Below are positions 8,859-17,001 of a stretch of 64,000 nucleotides of DNA, piece by piece. A model generated the notes under the pieces. It was not told where the DNA came from and made no database searches. It saw nothing but the letters and a program-made list of their open reading frames with translations. How positions within the stretch are numbered: the first letter of the stretch is position 1; the number at the start of each line of letters is the position of its first letter. The translations under genes were made by a program, and so were the position numbers. This stretch comes from Vannielia litorea (GTDB lineage Bacteria > Pseudomonadota > Alphaproteobacteria > Rhodobacterales > Rhodobacteraceae), in NCBI RefSeq assembly GCF_018424695.1, contig NZ_QTNQ01000002.1, positions 62,001-126,000 of the forward strand, read 5' to 3'.

Positions 8859-9452
8859 ATGACCGATTATTCTGATAGCAAATTGAACCGTCGCGCCTTC
8901 CTTGGTGCCACCGCTGCCGCCGCCGTCTTGCCCGCTGCGCTCCGTGCCGAACAAGTCGATCCGTCCGCGCTTGGCCCGCAAGCCCAAGTGCGCCGTAACA
9001 TCTCAAGTTTCCGTGCGCTGGATTGGCGGCCCTACTTCAGTTCGACCAGGGGCGGTGCGATCCTTGTCGATATCACCTCGCGGGCGCTGCATTACTGGTC
9101 CGCCGATCAATCCGTCTACAAGCTCTACCCCACTTCGGTTCCGATTACCGAAGACCTCACGCGCCGGGGTCGCACAACGGTTGCCCGCAAGGTCGAGGGC
9201 CCCACATGGTCGCCCACGCCGGCCATGAAGCGCCGCAACCCCGAGTGGCCCGATTTCGTGCCCGCCGGCCCCGACAACCCGCTCGGCACCCATGCACTCT
9301 ACCTCGGCTGGACGTATTATCGCATCCACGGCACGCACGACACGCGCAAGATCGGCCGCAAGTCGTCCAACGGTTGCATCGGGCTTTATAACGAGCACAT
9401 CGCAGAGCTCTTCAGCCTCGTCCGTCCGGGCGCGCAGGTGCTGTTGATCTGA
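8859..9452 (+). CDS. L,D-transpeptidase (YkuD) with Tat-like signal
   Basis: Second YkuD-family enzyme of the window, acting on peptidoglycan in the periplasm. The N-terminus NRRAFLGATAAAA has the twin-Arg pattern followed by a hydrophobic stretch, so Tat export is likely (cleavage probably after ALRA). Catalytic motif: RIHGTHD and SSNGCIGLY with nucleophile Cys173. Length is 197 residues. Unlike the lipoprotein paralogue at 7606-8109, this one keeps the canonical Ser-x-Gly-Cys. It has its own promoter and a strong bidirectional terminator, so it is probably monocistronic. Confidence 0.93.
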   Translation: MTDYSDSKLNRRAFLGATAAAAVLPAALRAEQVDPSALGPQAQVRRNISSFRALDWRPYFSSTRGGAILVDITSRALHYWSADQSVYKLYPTSVPITEDLTRRGRTTVARKVEGPTWSPTPAMKRRNPEWPDFVPAGPDNPLGTHALYLGWTYYRIHGTHDTRKIGRKSSNGCIGLYNEHIAELFSLVRPGAQVLLI

Positions 9453-9470
9453 AGCCTGCGAACGACAGAA

Positions 9471-9508
9471 ACAAAAAGGGCGGCTCCATCACGGGCCGCC
9501 CTTTTTGT
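9471..9508. terminator. Bidirectional intrinsic terminator between convergent genes
   Basis: A perfect 14-bp stem (ACAAAAAGGGCGGC / GCCGCCCTTTTTGT) has a 10-base loop. A and T runs on both flanks let it terminate the transpeptidase on + and hemH on -. Confidence 0.9.
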
Positions 9509-9527
9509 TTCCGGTCCACGCAGACCC

Positions 9528-10544
9528 TCAGAGCCACCCCGCAAGGTTCTCCTTCACCGCATCCGCCAGCGCCTCGATATGGTCGGGCCGCTCGTTGAGG
9601 CAGGGAATGTAGGTAAACTGCTCACCCCCTGCATGGTCGAAGCTCTCGCGGATCTCGCCTTCAATCTCCTCCAGCGTCTCGATGCAATCGGCGCTGAAAG
9701 CGGGCGCCACCACGGCGATCTTCTTCACACCCGCCTTCGCCCGTTCGGCCACCTCCTCCACCGTGTAGGGGCGCAGCCAGTCTTCCGGTCCAAACTGGCT
9801 CTGGAAAGTTGTGATGATCTTCTCTTCCGGCAGGCCCAGCCGCTCCTTCAGCAGCCGCGTCGTCTTCTGGCACTGGCAGTGGTAGGGGTCGCCTTCCATG
9901 AGGTAGCGCTTTGGCATCCCGTGGTAGCTACACACGAGCAGTTCCGCGTCACCCATCCTCTCCTCCACCGAGGCCGCCAGCGCCTCGATGTAGCTGGGCC
10001 GGTCGAAATAGGCCGGCACCGTCCGCACCGACGGCTGCCACTTTTCCTTCATCAGCGCCCGGAAGAACTGGTCATTGGCGGTGGCCGTCGTGGCGCCTGC
10101 GTACTGAGGGTAAAGTGGGAAGAAGACGATCTTGTCACAGCCCGCTGCCACCATCTCCCGCACCTTCGACTCGGTCGAGGGGTTGCCGTAGCGCATGCAG
10201 AAATCGACCATCACCTGCTCGCCGTAATCCTGTGCCAGCCGCGCCCGCAGCGCCTCCGTTTGCGCCATGGTAATCACCATCAGCGGCGACATGTTCTTCG
10301 CCTTATCCCAGATCAGCTCATAATTCTTGCCGCTGCTGAAAGGCCGCTTGGTCAGAATGATCCCCTGCAAGATCGGCTGCCATTTCCACGCCGGATAGTC
10401 GATTACCCGCTTGTCGCTGAGAAACTCGTTCAGGTAGCGCCGCATGTCCCAGTAGCCGGGGCTGTCCGGTGTGCCGAGGTTTGCAATAAGCACCCCCACC
10501 TTGCGGGGCTTCACGGGCGGATGATCGGGGGGCAGATGACTCAC
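9528..10544 (-). CDS. hemH: Ferrochelatase
   Basis: Inserts ferrous iron into protoporphyrin IX, the last step of protoheme synthesis; membrane-associated. The start shows the family pattern GVLIANLGTPDSP, the catalytic His sits in SYHGMPKRY, and the acidic metal region ETLEEIEGE is present. A CHCQCQK segment is consistent with the conserved middle region. Length is 338 residues, normal for proteobacteria. It is 60 bases downstream of the NDUFAF5-like methyltransferase gene on the same strand, so the two may be co-transcribed. Confidence 0.97.
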   Translation of the reverse strand: MSHLPPDHPPVKPRKVGVLIANLGTPDSPGYWDMRRYLNEFLSDKRVIDYPAWKWQPILQGIILTKRPFSSGKNYELIWDKAKNMSPLMVITMAQTEALRARLAQDYGEQVMVDFCMRYGNPSTESKVREMVAAGCDKIVFFPLYPQYAGATTATANDQFFRALMKEKWQPSVRTVPAYFDRPSYIEALAASVEERMGDAELLVCSYHGMPKRYLMEGDPYHCQCQKTTRLLKERLGLPEEKIITTFQSQFGPEDWLRPYTVEEVAERAKAGVKKIAVVAPAFSADCIETLEEIEGEIRESFDHAGGEQFTYIPCLNERPDHIEALADAVKENLAGWL

Positions 10545-10604
10545 AGGCTGTCCTCGCGTTTGGCTTTGGCTAGGGATAGTGCGCCTGCCGCGCGGGTCAA
10601 TGCG

Positions 10605-11429
10605 TCACCTCTTCCCACCATCCTCTCTGCGTTCCTCAGTGCCCAGCGCATCGGCCAGGCGCGCGGTAGCAGAGCCGGGGCGCAGCGGTTGCGGTTGGTC
10701 TGGCCCAGGGGACCATCCGGTAAGAAAAACAGTCTCGAACACAGCCCGAACACGCCCGTCCAGCCCTGCTGAAGCATCATGCGCCGCCGCCGCCCGCAGC
10801 AAGACATCGCGCCGTGTCGGGCGCTTCAACCGGGCCGCCATGGCGTTGCCCTCGCCCATGGCCCGCAAGTCGCGCATCAGCGCCAGGGTATCGGCATAGA
10901 TCACCTCAAGCGGGAAGGCATCGGCCACAGGCAGGGCGAATCCCGCGCGCTGAAGCAACGCGCCAAGATCGCGGATCTCACCCATCGGCAAGACCCGCGG
11001 GCTGAGCCCTCCTGCCACCGCCGCTTCCGCTTCTGCCAGCGCGCTGCGCAACCCGGCCAGCGTCTCCGCGCCAAGCATCGCACCGATGAACAGGCCATCC
11101 GGCAGCAGGCCCCGCCGCGCCTGAACAAGCTGCCCGACCGGGTCATTCGCCCAATGCAGCGCCATGCCATGGATCACGAGGTCATGCGCCTCGGGCTCCA
11201 CATCCAGCAACTCATCGTCCGCGATAACACGGGCCTCGGGGAAGGCCGCGCCCCAGATTTCAGGAAAACCCGTCACCACGCAGGGCGCCGTAAAGGTTCT
11301 GTTAACCTCGCTGAGTCTTTCCTTGATCTCGTCGATGGCCTGCTCGTGCAGAAACAGCGCGTCCCGCGTTGCACGGGCACGGTTTCGGGCAAGGGCCTCG
11401 CGGTCGGTCAGTTGGGGCGGCTGGGCCAT
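10605..11429 (-). CDS. SAM-methyltransferase-like protein, NDUFAF5/BioC type
   Basis: Resembles the alphaproteobacterial homologue of NDUFAF5, a complex I assembly factor, over its whole 274 residues: N-terminal DREALARNRARA, an ALHWANDPVGQLVQARRGLLPDGLFI core and a C-terminal helical part with TRRDVLLRAAAAH. It lacks a clear glycine-rich SAM motif I, where only CVVTGFPEIWG is seen. Loss or divergence of cofactor binding is therefore possible. The ATG at 11429 is 29 bases from the divergent comF start. Function is by homology only; a role in respiratory complex I assembly is an inference, though an NDUFA9-like gene lies elsewhere in the window. Confidence 0.75.
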   Translation of the reverse strand: MAQPPQLTDREALARNRARATRDALFLHEQAIDEIKERLSEVNRTFTAPCVVTGFPEIWGAAFPEARVIADDELLDVEPEAHDLVIHGMALHWANDPVGQLVQARRGLLPDGLFIGAMLGAETLAGLRSALAEAEAAVAGGLSPRVLPMGEIRDLGALLQRAGFALPVADAFPLEVIYADTLALMRDLRAMGEGNAMAARLKRPTRRDVLLRAAAAHDASAGLDGRVRAVFETVFLTGWSPGPDQPQPLRPGSATARLADALGTEERREDGGKR

Positions 11430-11458
11430 GGGCGGGTTATCAGGGAGGGTGCGCGGCG

Positions 11459-12184
11459 ATGCAACGGCTTCTGCAGGTGATCTACCCCGATCACTGCCTG
11501 TCCTGCGGCGAGATCAGCGGGTCCGAAGGCGGGCTCTGCCCGGAGTGCTGGAGCAACACCGCCTTCATCACTGGTCTCGTCTGCGACACATGCGGCGCGC
11601 CCCTGCCCGGCGACGACGACCCCGATGAAAGCTCCGCACTGACCTGCGACGATTGCCTGCGCATCGCGCGGCCCTGGAGCCGCGGACGCTCTGCCCTGCT
11701 CTACCGCGGCAACGGGCGTCGCATCGTGCTGGCGCTCAAGGGCTCCGACCGGGCCGATCTCGCCCAGGGCGTGGCCCCCTGGCTGGCCCGCGCCGCCGCA
11801 CCCCTCTACGCGCCCGGCATGCTGATCGCGCCCGTGCCGCTGCACTGGCTTCGGCTGTTCAAGCGGCGCTACAACCAGTCGGCCCTGCTCGCCCGTGCGC
11901 TCGCCGGACAGCTCGACGCCTCCCTCTGCCCCGACCTCCTGCAACGCAGCCGCGCCACGCCCCGTCAGGAAGGTCTTGGCGCCGAGGCGCGCTTTGCAAA
12001 CATGGCCGATGCCATCCGCCCCCACCCCAAGCGCCGCCATCGCATGGCCGGGCGCCAGGTCATGCTTGTCGATGACGTCATGACATCAGGCGCCACCCTC
12101 GCAGCCTGCGCCGAGGCCTGCCTCGCATCGGGCGCAGCAGAGGTTCGGGTTGTCACACTGGCGCGAACGGTCAAGGACGCCTAA
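11459..12184 (+). CDS. ComF family protein (double zinc ribbon plus phosphoribosyltransferase domain)
   Basis: ComF-type protein, linked in other bacteria to DNA uptake or nucleotide metabolism. N-terminal Cys pairs form a zinc ribbon: CLSC, CPEC, CDTC and CDDC within the first 70 residues. The C-terminal phosphoribosyltransferase domain has the PRPP-binding motif VMLVDDVMTSGAT. The family mark FKRRYNQSALLA is present. The ATG at 11459 follows CAGGGAGGG; the longer frame from 11369 overlaps the divergent methyltransferase. Length is 241 residues. It is probably the first gene of a comF-grxC-amidase-marR run. Confidence 0.92.
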   Translation: MQRLLQVIYPDHCLSCGEISGSEGGLCPECWSNTAFITGLVCDTCGAPLPGDDDPDESSALTCDDCLRIARPWSRGRSALLYRGNGRRIVLALKGSDRADLAQGVAPWLARAAAPLYAPGMLIAPVPLHWLRLFKRRYNQSALLARALAGQLDASLCPDLLQRSRATPRQEGLGAEARFANMADAIRPHPKRRHRMAGRQVMLVDDVMTSGATLAACAEACLASGAAEVRVVTLARTVKDA

Positions 12185-12211
12185 GTATGGCCGGAACCGA
12201 AAGGACCAGCC

Positions 12212-12469
12212 ATGCCCGCGCCCATCGAGATCTATACAACGCCCATTTGTGGCTTCTGCATGCGTGCCAAACGCCTGCTGGAGTCCAAAGGGGCAGACTT
12301 CACCGAAATCGACCTCTTCGAAGAGCCCGGCCGTCGCTCCGAAATGATGGATCGCGCCGGCGGTCGCCACACCGTTCCGCAGATATTCATCGGTGAAAGC
12401 CACGTTGGTGGCTGCGACGACCTTTTCGCGCTGGAGAGTGCGGGCAAGCTCGACCCGATGCTCGCCTGA
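12212..12469 (+). CDS. grxC: Glutaredoxin 3
   Basis: Small thiol-disulfide oxidoreductase using glutathione. The active site is C13-G-F-C16 after YTTP, a dithiol form in which the classical CPYC has become CGFC. The cis-proline motif TVPQIFIG and the GGCDDL glutathione-binding segment are both present. It has 85 residues, typical size. Its TGA overlaps the ATG of the amidase gene by one base, so the two are translationally coupled. That fits glutathione biochemistry: the neighbour belongs to a family that removes deaminated glutathione. Confidence 0.95.
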   Translation: MPAPIEIYTTPICGFCMRAKRLLESKGADFTEIDLFEEPGRRSEMMDRAGGRHTVPQIFIGESHVGGCDDLFALESAGKLDPMLA

Positions 12470-13299
12470 TGCGCGCCGCCGTCCTTCAGCTCACCAGCTC
12501 CGACGACCCCCTGGCAAACCTGCCGGTGACCCTCGCCATGGTCGACGACGCCGTGGCGCAGGGCGCCGATCTGATCTGCACGCCCGAAGTCACCAACTGC
12601 GTCTCCTCCAGCCGCCGCCGCCAGCAAGAGGTGTTGTGCCACGAGGCGGATGACCCAACGCTTGCCGCCTTCCGCGAGGCTGCCGCACGACACGGCAAGC
12701 ACCTGCTTCTCGGCTCCATCGGCCTCAAGACGAATGACCCCGATGGCCGCTTCGCCAATCGCTCCTTCGTGATCGACCCGCAGGGAGAAATCATCGCGCG
12801 CTACGACAAGATTCACATGTTCGACGTGCAGTTGAGCGAGACAGAAACCTACCGCGAAAGCGCCGGGTATCGCCCCGGTAGCGTCTCTGTTCTGGCCGAA
12901 ACCGCACTCGCGAAGATCGGCCTCACGATCTGCTATGATGTGCGCTTCCCCCACCTCCATCGCGGGTTGGCCAAGACCGGGGCACAGATCATCACCGTGC
13001 CCGCCGCCTTCTCGCCCGGCACCGGCCCCGCACACTGGCAACCGCTGCTTCAGGCCCGCGCGATCGAGACGGGCGCATTCGTGCTCGCCCCTGCCCAATG
13101 CGGCACCCATGCAGCCACAGAGGGCCGCAAGCGCAGTTCCCACGGCCATTCCCTCGTGGTGTCACCCTGGGGCGAGGTGCTGGCTGATGGCGGTGTCGCA
13201 CCTAGTGTGATCACAGTTGACCTCGACCTCGCCGATGTAGACGATGCGCGCCAAAAGATCCCCGCCCTCACCCACGACCGCCCCTTTGAAGGCCCGTGA
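12469..13299 (+). CDS. Carbon-nitrogen hydrolase (Nit1/Nit2-like amidase)
   Basis: Nitrilase-superfamily amidase with a complete catalytic triad: E40 (CTPEVTN), K114 (YDKIHMFDV) and C155 (TICYDVRFP). The YDKIHMFDV and CYDVRFP sequences are characteristic of the Nit/NitFhit branch, whose characterised members hydrolyse deaminated glutathione or omega-amides. Length is 276 residues. Coupling to grxC through a one-base TGATG overlap supports a glutathione-repair role, an inference from family and context. The MarR gene begins directly at the next base. Confidence 0.92.
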   Translation: MRAAVLQLTSSDDPLANLPVTLAMVDDAVAQGADLICTPEVTNCVSSSRRRQQEVLCHEADDPTLAAFREAAARHGKHLLLGSIGLKTNDPDGRFANRSFVIDPQGEIIARYDKIHMFDVQLSETETYRESAGYRPGSVSVLAETALAKIGLTICYDVRFPHLHRGLAKTGAQIITVPAAFSPGTGPAHWQPLLQARAIETGAFVLAPAQCGTHAATEGRKRSSHGHSLVVSPWGEVLADGGVAPSVITVDLDLADVDDARQKIPALTHDRPFEGP

Positions 13300-13752
13300 A
13301 TGTCTGTTGAAACCTCCGATACCCTGGCCGTCGCGCTGTTTTCCGAGCTGCTCACCGCCGAGCAGTTGGCGCGCAACCGGATGTCGAAGGCGCTGCCCAA
13401 GGGCATGGAGATCAGCCACTTTTCGGTGCTCAACCACCTGGCCCACATCAATGAAGAGCGCAGCCCGGCCCAGCTGGCGCAGGCCTTTCACCTCACCCGC
13501 GGGGCCATGACCAACACGCTGAACAAGCTAGAATGGGCGGGCTACGTGCACATCCGCCCCGATTGGGACGATGCGCGCCGAAAGATGGTCTCCATCAGCC
13601 CGTCCGGCCGCTCCGCGCGCGACGCCGCCATTGCCTCGGTCAGCCCGGTCATCGCTGCGATCGTCGCCGAAATCGGCTCCGAGCGCGTTCGTGCGATGTT
13701 GCCGGTCATGCGCGAGTTGCGCCAGAAACTCGGCTCCCGCGAGGAGCCGTGA
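13300..13752 (+). CDS. MarR-family transcriptional regulator
   Basis: Winged-helix dimeric DNA-binding regulator. The core helix-turn-helix reads SPAQLAQAFHLTRGAMTNTL, followed by the wing with DDARRKMVSISPSGR, the Asp-Arg wing signature of MarR proteins. It has 150 residues. The ATG abuts the stop of the amidase gene with no spacer, so it is in the comF-grxC-amidase transcript; it may sense an oxidant or electrophile, which is only inference. It converges with ubiG with no gap. Confidence 0.88.
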   Translation: MSVETSDTLAVALFSELLTAEQLARNRMSKALPKGMEISHFSVLNHLAHINEERSPAQLAQAFHLTRGAMTNTLNKLEWAGYVHIRPDWDDARRKMVSISPSGRSARDAAIASVSPVIAAIVAEIGSERVRAMLPVMRELRQKLGSREEP

Positions 13753-14493
13753 CTATTCGGGCTTCACGCTGGCGGTAACGTAATTGACGCTCAGGTCACG
13801 GTCGCTCAGGCTCCAGCTCCAGCCCAGCGGGTTGAACACGAATCCCTTTTTGTCCACCGGCTCCAGCCCGGCGCCGCGCAACAGGTCATAGAGCTCATCC
13901 GGGGTGATGAACTTCTTCCAGTCATGCGTGCCCTTCGGCAACCAGCGCATCACCCATTCCGCCCCGACGATGGCCATGGCAAAGCTCTTCGGGTTGCGGT
14001 TGATGGTGGAACAAATCATCAGCCCGCCCGGCTTCAACAGCCTTTGACACGCCTGGATGTAATCCGGCGGCGAGGCGACATGCTCCACCACCTCCATGTT
14101 CAGAACCACGTCAAACTGCTCACCCGCCTCCGCCAGCGCCTCTGCGGTGGTGTGGCGATAGTCGATGTCGAGCCCCGACTGCTCGGCATGCACGCGCGCT
14201 ACCGGGATGTTGCCAGCGGCGGCATCCGCGCCCACCACCCTGGCCCCCAAGCGCGCCATCGGCTCGCTCAGCAGGCCTCCGCCGCAGCCGATGTCCAGCA
14301 CACGCAGCCCCGAAAAAGGCTCTGTTCCAGCCCGATCCCGGTCAAACTCGGCGGCGATCTGGTCGCAGATATAGTCCAGCCGACAGGGGTTCAGCATGTG
14401 CAACGGCTTGAACTTGCCCTCCGGGTCCCACCATTCCGCCGCTATCGCCTCGAACTTCGCCAGTTCTGCTGGGTCCGCCGTATCCACTGCCAT
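13753..14493 (-). CDS. ubiG: Bifunctional 2-polyprenyl-6-hydroxyphenol methylase / 3-demethylubiquinol O-methyltransferase
   Basis: Performs both O-methylations of ubiquinone synthesis. SAM motif I is [20 protein letters not shown], followed by the acidic loop, and the N-terminal [19 protein letters not shown] is diagnostic for UbiG. The ATG at 14493 has an excellent ribosome site (GAAGGAGAA) and gives 246 residues; earlier in-frame ATGs lack one. The upstream 58 bases hold the start of the divergent aminopeptidase gene. Confidence 0.96.
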   Translation of the reverse strand: MAVDTADPAELAKFEAIAAEWWDPEGKFKPLHMLNPCRLDYICDQIAAEFDRDRAGTEPFSGLRVLDIGCGGGLLSEPMARLGARVVGADAAAGNIPVARVHAEQSGLDIDYRHTTAEALAEAGEQFDVVLNMEVVEHVASPPDYIQACQRLLKPGGLMICSTINRNPKSFAMAIVGAEWVMRWLPKGTHDWKKFITPDELYDLLRGAGLEPVDKKGFVFNPLGWSWSLSDRDLSVNYVTASVKPE

Positions 14494-14551
14494 CGAAATT
14501 CTCCTTCTCAACCCCATGGTCGCGGGCAACATCAGCCTATATAGCTCTGGC

Positions 14552-15541
14552 ATGGATAGAAACGCGGGTCATAACAGCGCATATCGCCACCTCTACCCGG
14601 CACTCTCCCCGTTCGACCAACGGATGATTGATGTGCCGGGCGGCCATTCGATCTACGTCGAACAATGCGGCAACCCCGATGGCATCCCTGCCATCGTGCT
14701 CCATGGAGGCCCGGGCGGCGGCTGTTCGCCCGCCATGCGCCGCTACTTCGACCCGGAGCGCTATCGCATCGTGCTGTTCGACCAGCGCGGCTGTGGCCGG
14801 TCCCGACCGTTTGCGTCTGTAGAGAACAACACCACGCACGACCTGATCGCCGACATTGAGCGCATCCGCGAAATTCTTGGCATTGACCGCTGGGTGGTGT
14901 TCGGTGGCAGCTGGGGCGCCACGCTGTCCCTCCTCTACGCCCAGGCACACCCCGCCCACACTGCCTACCTCGTCCTGCGCGGCGTCTTCCTGATGACGCA
15001 GCGCGAGTTGAAGTGGTTCTACGGCGGCGGCGCGGCCCGGTTCTTTCCGGACGTGTGGCGGCGTTTCACCGAGTTCATCCCCGAAGCCGAGCACGGTGAT
15101 TTCATCGCCGCCTACCACCGCCGCCTGTTCTCCGGCGACCTGATGGAAGAAACCCGCCTCGCACAGCGCTGGGCCGGGTGGGAAAATGCGCTCGCTTCGA
15201 TGGAGAGCCACGGCCACATGGGCGAGGGCAGCGGCAGCTACGCCCGGGCGTTTGCGCGGATCGAAAACCACTACTTCTCCAACGCGGGCTTCCTGCGCGA
15301 AGACGGCCAGATCCTGCTCGACATGCCCGAAATCGCCCACATCCCTGGCACCGTGGTCCAGGGCCGGTATGATATGATCTGCCCCCCCGAAGCCGCCCAA
15401 TCCCTCGTCGACCGCTGGCCCCGCGGCACCCTCAAGATGATCCCCAACGCCGGCCACGCCCTCTCGGAGCCGGGCATCTCGGCAGAGCTGGTGCGGACGA
15501 CACGGGGCATTGCGAAGGCGCCGGAGCTTTACGGGTTCTGA
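14552..15541 (+). CDS. pip: Proline iminopeptidase (prolyl aminopeptidase)
   Basis: Alpha/beta-hydrolase of family S33 that releases N-terminal proline from peptides. The oxyanion-hole HGGPGGG, nucleophile elbow GGSWG (Ser), acid in GRYDMICPP and His in [10 protein letters not shown] are all present, together with the family motif [10 protein letters not shown]. Length is 329 residues from the ATG at 14552. No clear Shine-Dalgarno sequence precedes it, and an ATG at 14516 is an alternative. It is divergent from ubiG and converges on the accessory two-gene unit with a 29-base gap. Confidence 0.93.
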   Translation: MDRNAGHNSAYRHLYPALSPFDQRMIDVPGGHSIYVEQCGNPDGIPAIVLHGGPGGGCSPAMRRYFDPERYRIVLFDQRGCGRSRPFASVENNTTHDLIADIERIREILGIDRWVVFGGSWGATLSLLYAQAHPAHTAYLVLRGVFLMTQRELKWFYGGGAARFFPDVWRRFTEFIPEAEHGDFIAAYHRRLFSGDLMEETRLAQRWAGWENALASMESHGHMGEGSGSYARAFARIENHYFSNAGFLREDGQILLDMPEIAHIPGTVVQGRYDMICPPEAAQSLVDRWPRGTLKMIPNAGHALSEPGISAELVRTTRGIAKAPELYGF

Positions 15542-15570
15542 CTTTTTCGTTAACTGCGATTACCATTTAC

Positions 15571-16542
15571 TCAGCGCACCTCGAATAATTTCGCTCTCTC
15601 GAAGCGCACCCAACCGACCTCAACTACGATACCAGAATTGCCCGAAGCGTTTGGCCTGCGCCAATAGGCTTTCGGCATTTTTTGCAGCCTCTCAAGTGCC
15701 GCGTCATATCCTTGGATCGTCTCTTCCTGACCCTTTGGGCCAATTCGAAAACCGCCTGACTTTTCGAGTCCTGGATGAAACAGGCTGCTATCTTTGGCAA
15801 TTGGTACGAAGACCACCTGCTCGAAGTCTGTGGACGAGTGATCTGTAGGTTCGTCTTCCGCGTTGGACTGCCAAACTGACTCGAAAAAGTCGCGCCGATT
15901 AGCTAACCAAGCAATCGCGCTGCTTGCGGAGGCTCTACCTCCAACATTTTCCAGAACTTTGTCCGCCCCCGCCATTAGGTTTCGAACGCGGCCCTCTGAC
16001 ACGTTGCCCAACAAGGACAGCGACAATGGGTCAACGGAACCTTCTCCCCGGTCAATATTCCAGCGGGACAGCGCGAGGTTATAGACTTTCCCGATGACGT
16101 CCTCTGGAATTCGACCCGAACTTACAACACGGCTAGGCTCAACCTTAGCAATCCACTCCTCCAGCCGTTTCAGCCAGTTCTCAATTCGCGCTGGACGATG
16201 TTCAGGTGCCATCTCTGGGCTGACAACGCCATACCGCCCATAGAGTTCTAGCGAGGAGAGGTCTTGGCCAACTTCCCACCTTTCGGCGCATCCCGGCACA
16301 ACCAAATCCAATGCCTCCCTCCAGTCGTCAGCCGACTCTCCAACATCTTCAGCGATCGGCTTAACGATTCGCAAAAGGTGAGGGTCGGCTTCTTCCGCAC
16401 CCGTGATCTCAACTATCGCCTCGAAGAGCTCCCGGAGAATCTCTGCGAGTTGTGAGTCGTAGTCCCACGACAACGCATCCCCCTGGCCAAAGCGATCCTC
16501 GTAAAGGGCCAACCGATCTCCGACATTCATTTGGCTTGGCAT
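15571..16542 (-). CDS. Protein of unknown function, accessory unit
   Basis: Protein of 323 residues that I do not recognise. It is acidic and predicted mostly helical, with a Trp-rich middle (SADDWREAL, ENWLKRLEEWIAKVEP) and a C-terminal beta-rich end (GNSGIVVEVGWVRFERAK). No signal peptide, membrane segment or catalytic motif is evident. Base composition and codon choice are visibly less GC-rich than the neighbours. The start ATG has a clean AAGGAG eight bases upstream, located at the end of the small HicA-like gene 12 bases away, so the two form an operon. It could be a toxin-antitoxin partner or an anti-phage component, but nothing in the sequence proves this. Confidence 0.7.
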   Translation of the reverse strand: MPSQMNVGDRLALYEDRFGQGDALSWDYDSQLAEILRELFEAIVEITGAEEADPHLLRIVKPIAEDVGESADDWREALDLVVPGCAERWEVGQDLSSLELYGRYGVVSPEMAPEHRPARIENWLKRLEEWIAKVEPSRVVSSGRIPEDVIGKVYNLALSRWNIDRGEGSVDPLSLSLLGNVSEGRVRNLMAGADKVLENVGGRASASSAIAWLANRRDFFESVWQSNAEDEPTDHSSTDFEQVVFVPIAKDSSLFHPGLEKSGGFRIGPKGQEETIQGYDAALERLQKMPKAYWRRPNASGNSGIVVEVGWVRFERAKLFEVR

Positions 16543-16554
16543 TTGTGTTGCTCC

Positions 16555-16749
16555 TTATCTTGCCGCCATTCGCCGTAGCTGTGCGCGGACATGACGAAAA
16601 TTCGCATTGGACGACGGCGTCGAAGGGGCAAAAAGTTCTCCGCAATCCGTCGCAATGACGTAATGTCCGCCGCCATTGATGGAGATCTCTCTACACTCGA
16701 GGCCTTCAGCCGCGATGAGCTTTCGATAGTCGCGAATTATCTTTCTCAT
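16555..16749 (-). CDS. Small HicA-like / phage-type protein
   Basis: A 64-residue protein with a double-stranded RNA-binding-like pattern: helix (RDYRKLIAAEG), then GGGHYVIATD with the conserved His seen in HicA-type toxins, then SSNANFRHVRAQLRRMAA, an ending common in small phage or plasmid proteins (STPSxxxxxxNxRxxLRR). The ATG at 16749 has a perfect GGAGG five bases upstream; the ATG at 16761 is less well placed. It is first in a two-gene unit and preceded by a promoter with a palindromic operator. Family assignment is by pattern only. Confidence 0.62.
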   Translation of the reverse strand: MRKIIRDYRKLIAAEGLECREISINGGGHYVIATDCGELFAPSTPSSNANFRHVRAQLRRMAAR

Positions 16750-16767
16750 AACGGCCTCCATGATAGC

Positions 16768-16807
16768 GTGATATCACACGTTAACCATAAATGGGGAGCA
16801 ATGTCAA
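16768..16807 (-). promoter_or_regulatory. Promoter and palindromic operator of the accessory two-gene unit
   Basis: On the minus strand a perfect -35 (TTGACA, 16802-16807) and a weak -10 (TAACGT, 16778-16783) are 18 bases apart. Abutting the -10 on the downstream side is a perfect 10-bp palindrome, GTGATATCAC (16768-16777), where the transcript would start. This layout fits autorepression, as in toxin-antitoxin or phage-type operons. Confidence 0.5.
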
Positions 16808-16867
16808 CAATTGGTTACTACGTGAAAACACATCATCACGAAGGTAAGGAGTGAACTACAATCCCCC

Positions 16868-16896
16868 TTGCGATTCGCTCCGCACCGGCCTATATG
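16868..16896 (+). promoter_or_regulatory. Sigma-70-type promoter for rimP-nusA-ylxR-infB
   Basis: TTGCGA, a 17-base spacer and TATATG lie about 105 bases before rimP. This predicts a leader of about 100 nucleotides beginning near 16903, which contains the terminator-like hairpin listed next. Confidence 0.68.
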
Positions 16897-16950
16897 CCCC
16901 TCAACAGCGGCAGCGTCGGCCTCCACCCCCGATGCTCCACCGGAAAATCC

Positions 16951-16975
16951 GACGGGCCGCAGCGCCCGTTTTTTT
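16951..16975 (+). terminator. Intrinsic-terminator-like hairpin in the rimP leader (possible attenuator)
   Basis: The stem ACGGGC / GCCCGT with loop CGCAGC is followed by seven T residues, 26 bases before the rimP ATG. It lies inside the predicted leader of the operon, not at the end of a gene. An earlier GCGGC near 16906 could pair with GCCGC of the hairpin and give an alternative fold. Confidence 0.6.
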
Positions 16976-17001
16976 GTGCCCGAAAGGCCCCCAAGCACCC
17001 T

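Noticed and set aside
15542..16867. Insertion sequence or integrated element with attachment sites
   Set aside because: No transposase or integrase and no flanking direct or inverted repeats were seen; only composition suggests acquisition.
16894..17001. N-terminal extension of rimP into the leader
   Set aside because: It would translate through the terminator-like hairpin and T run and adds no RimP-like residues.
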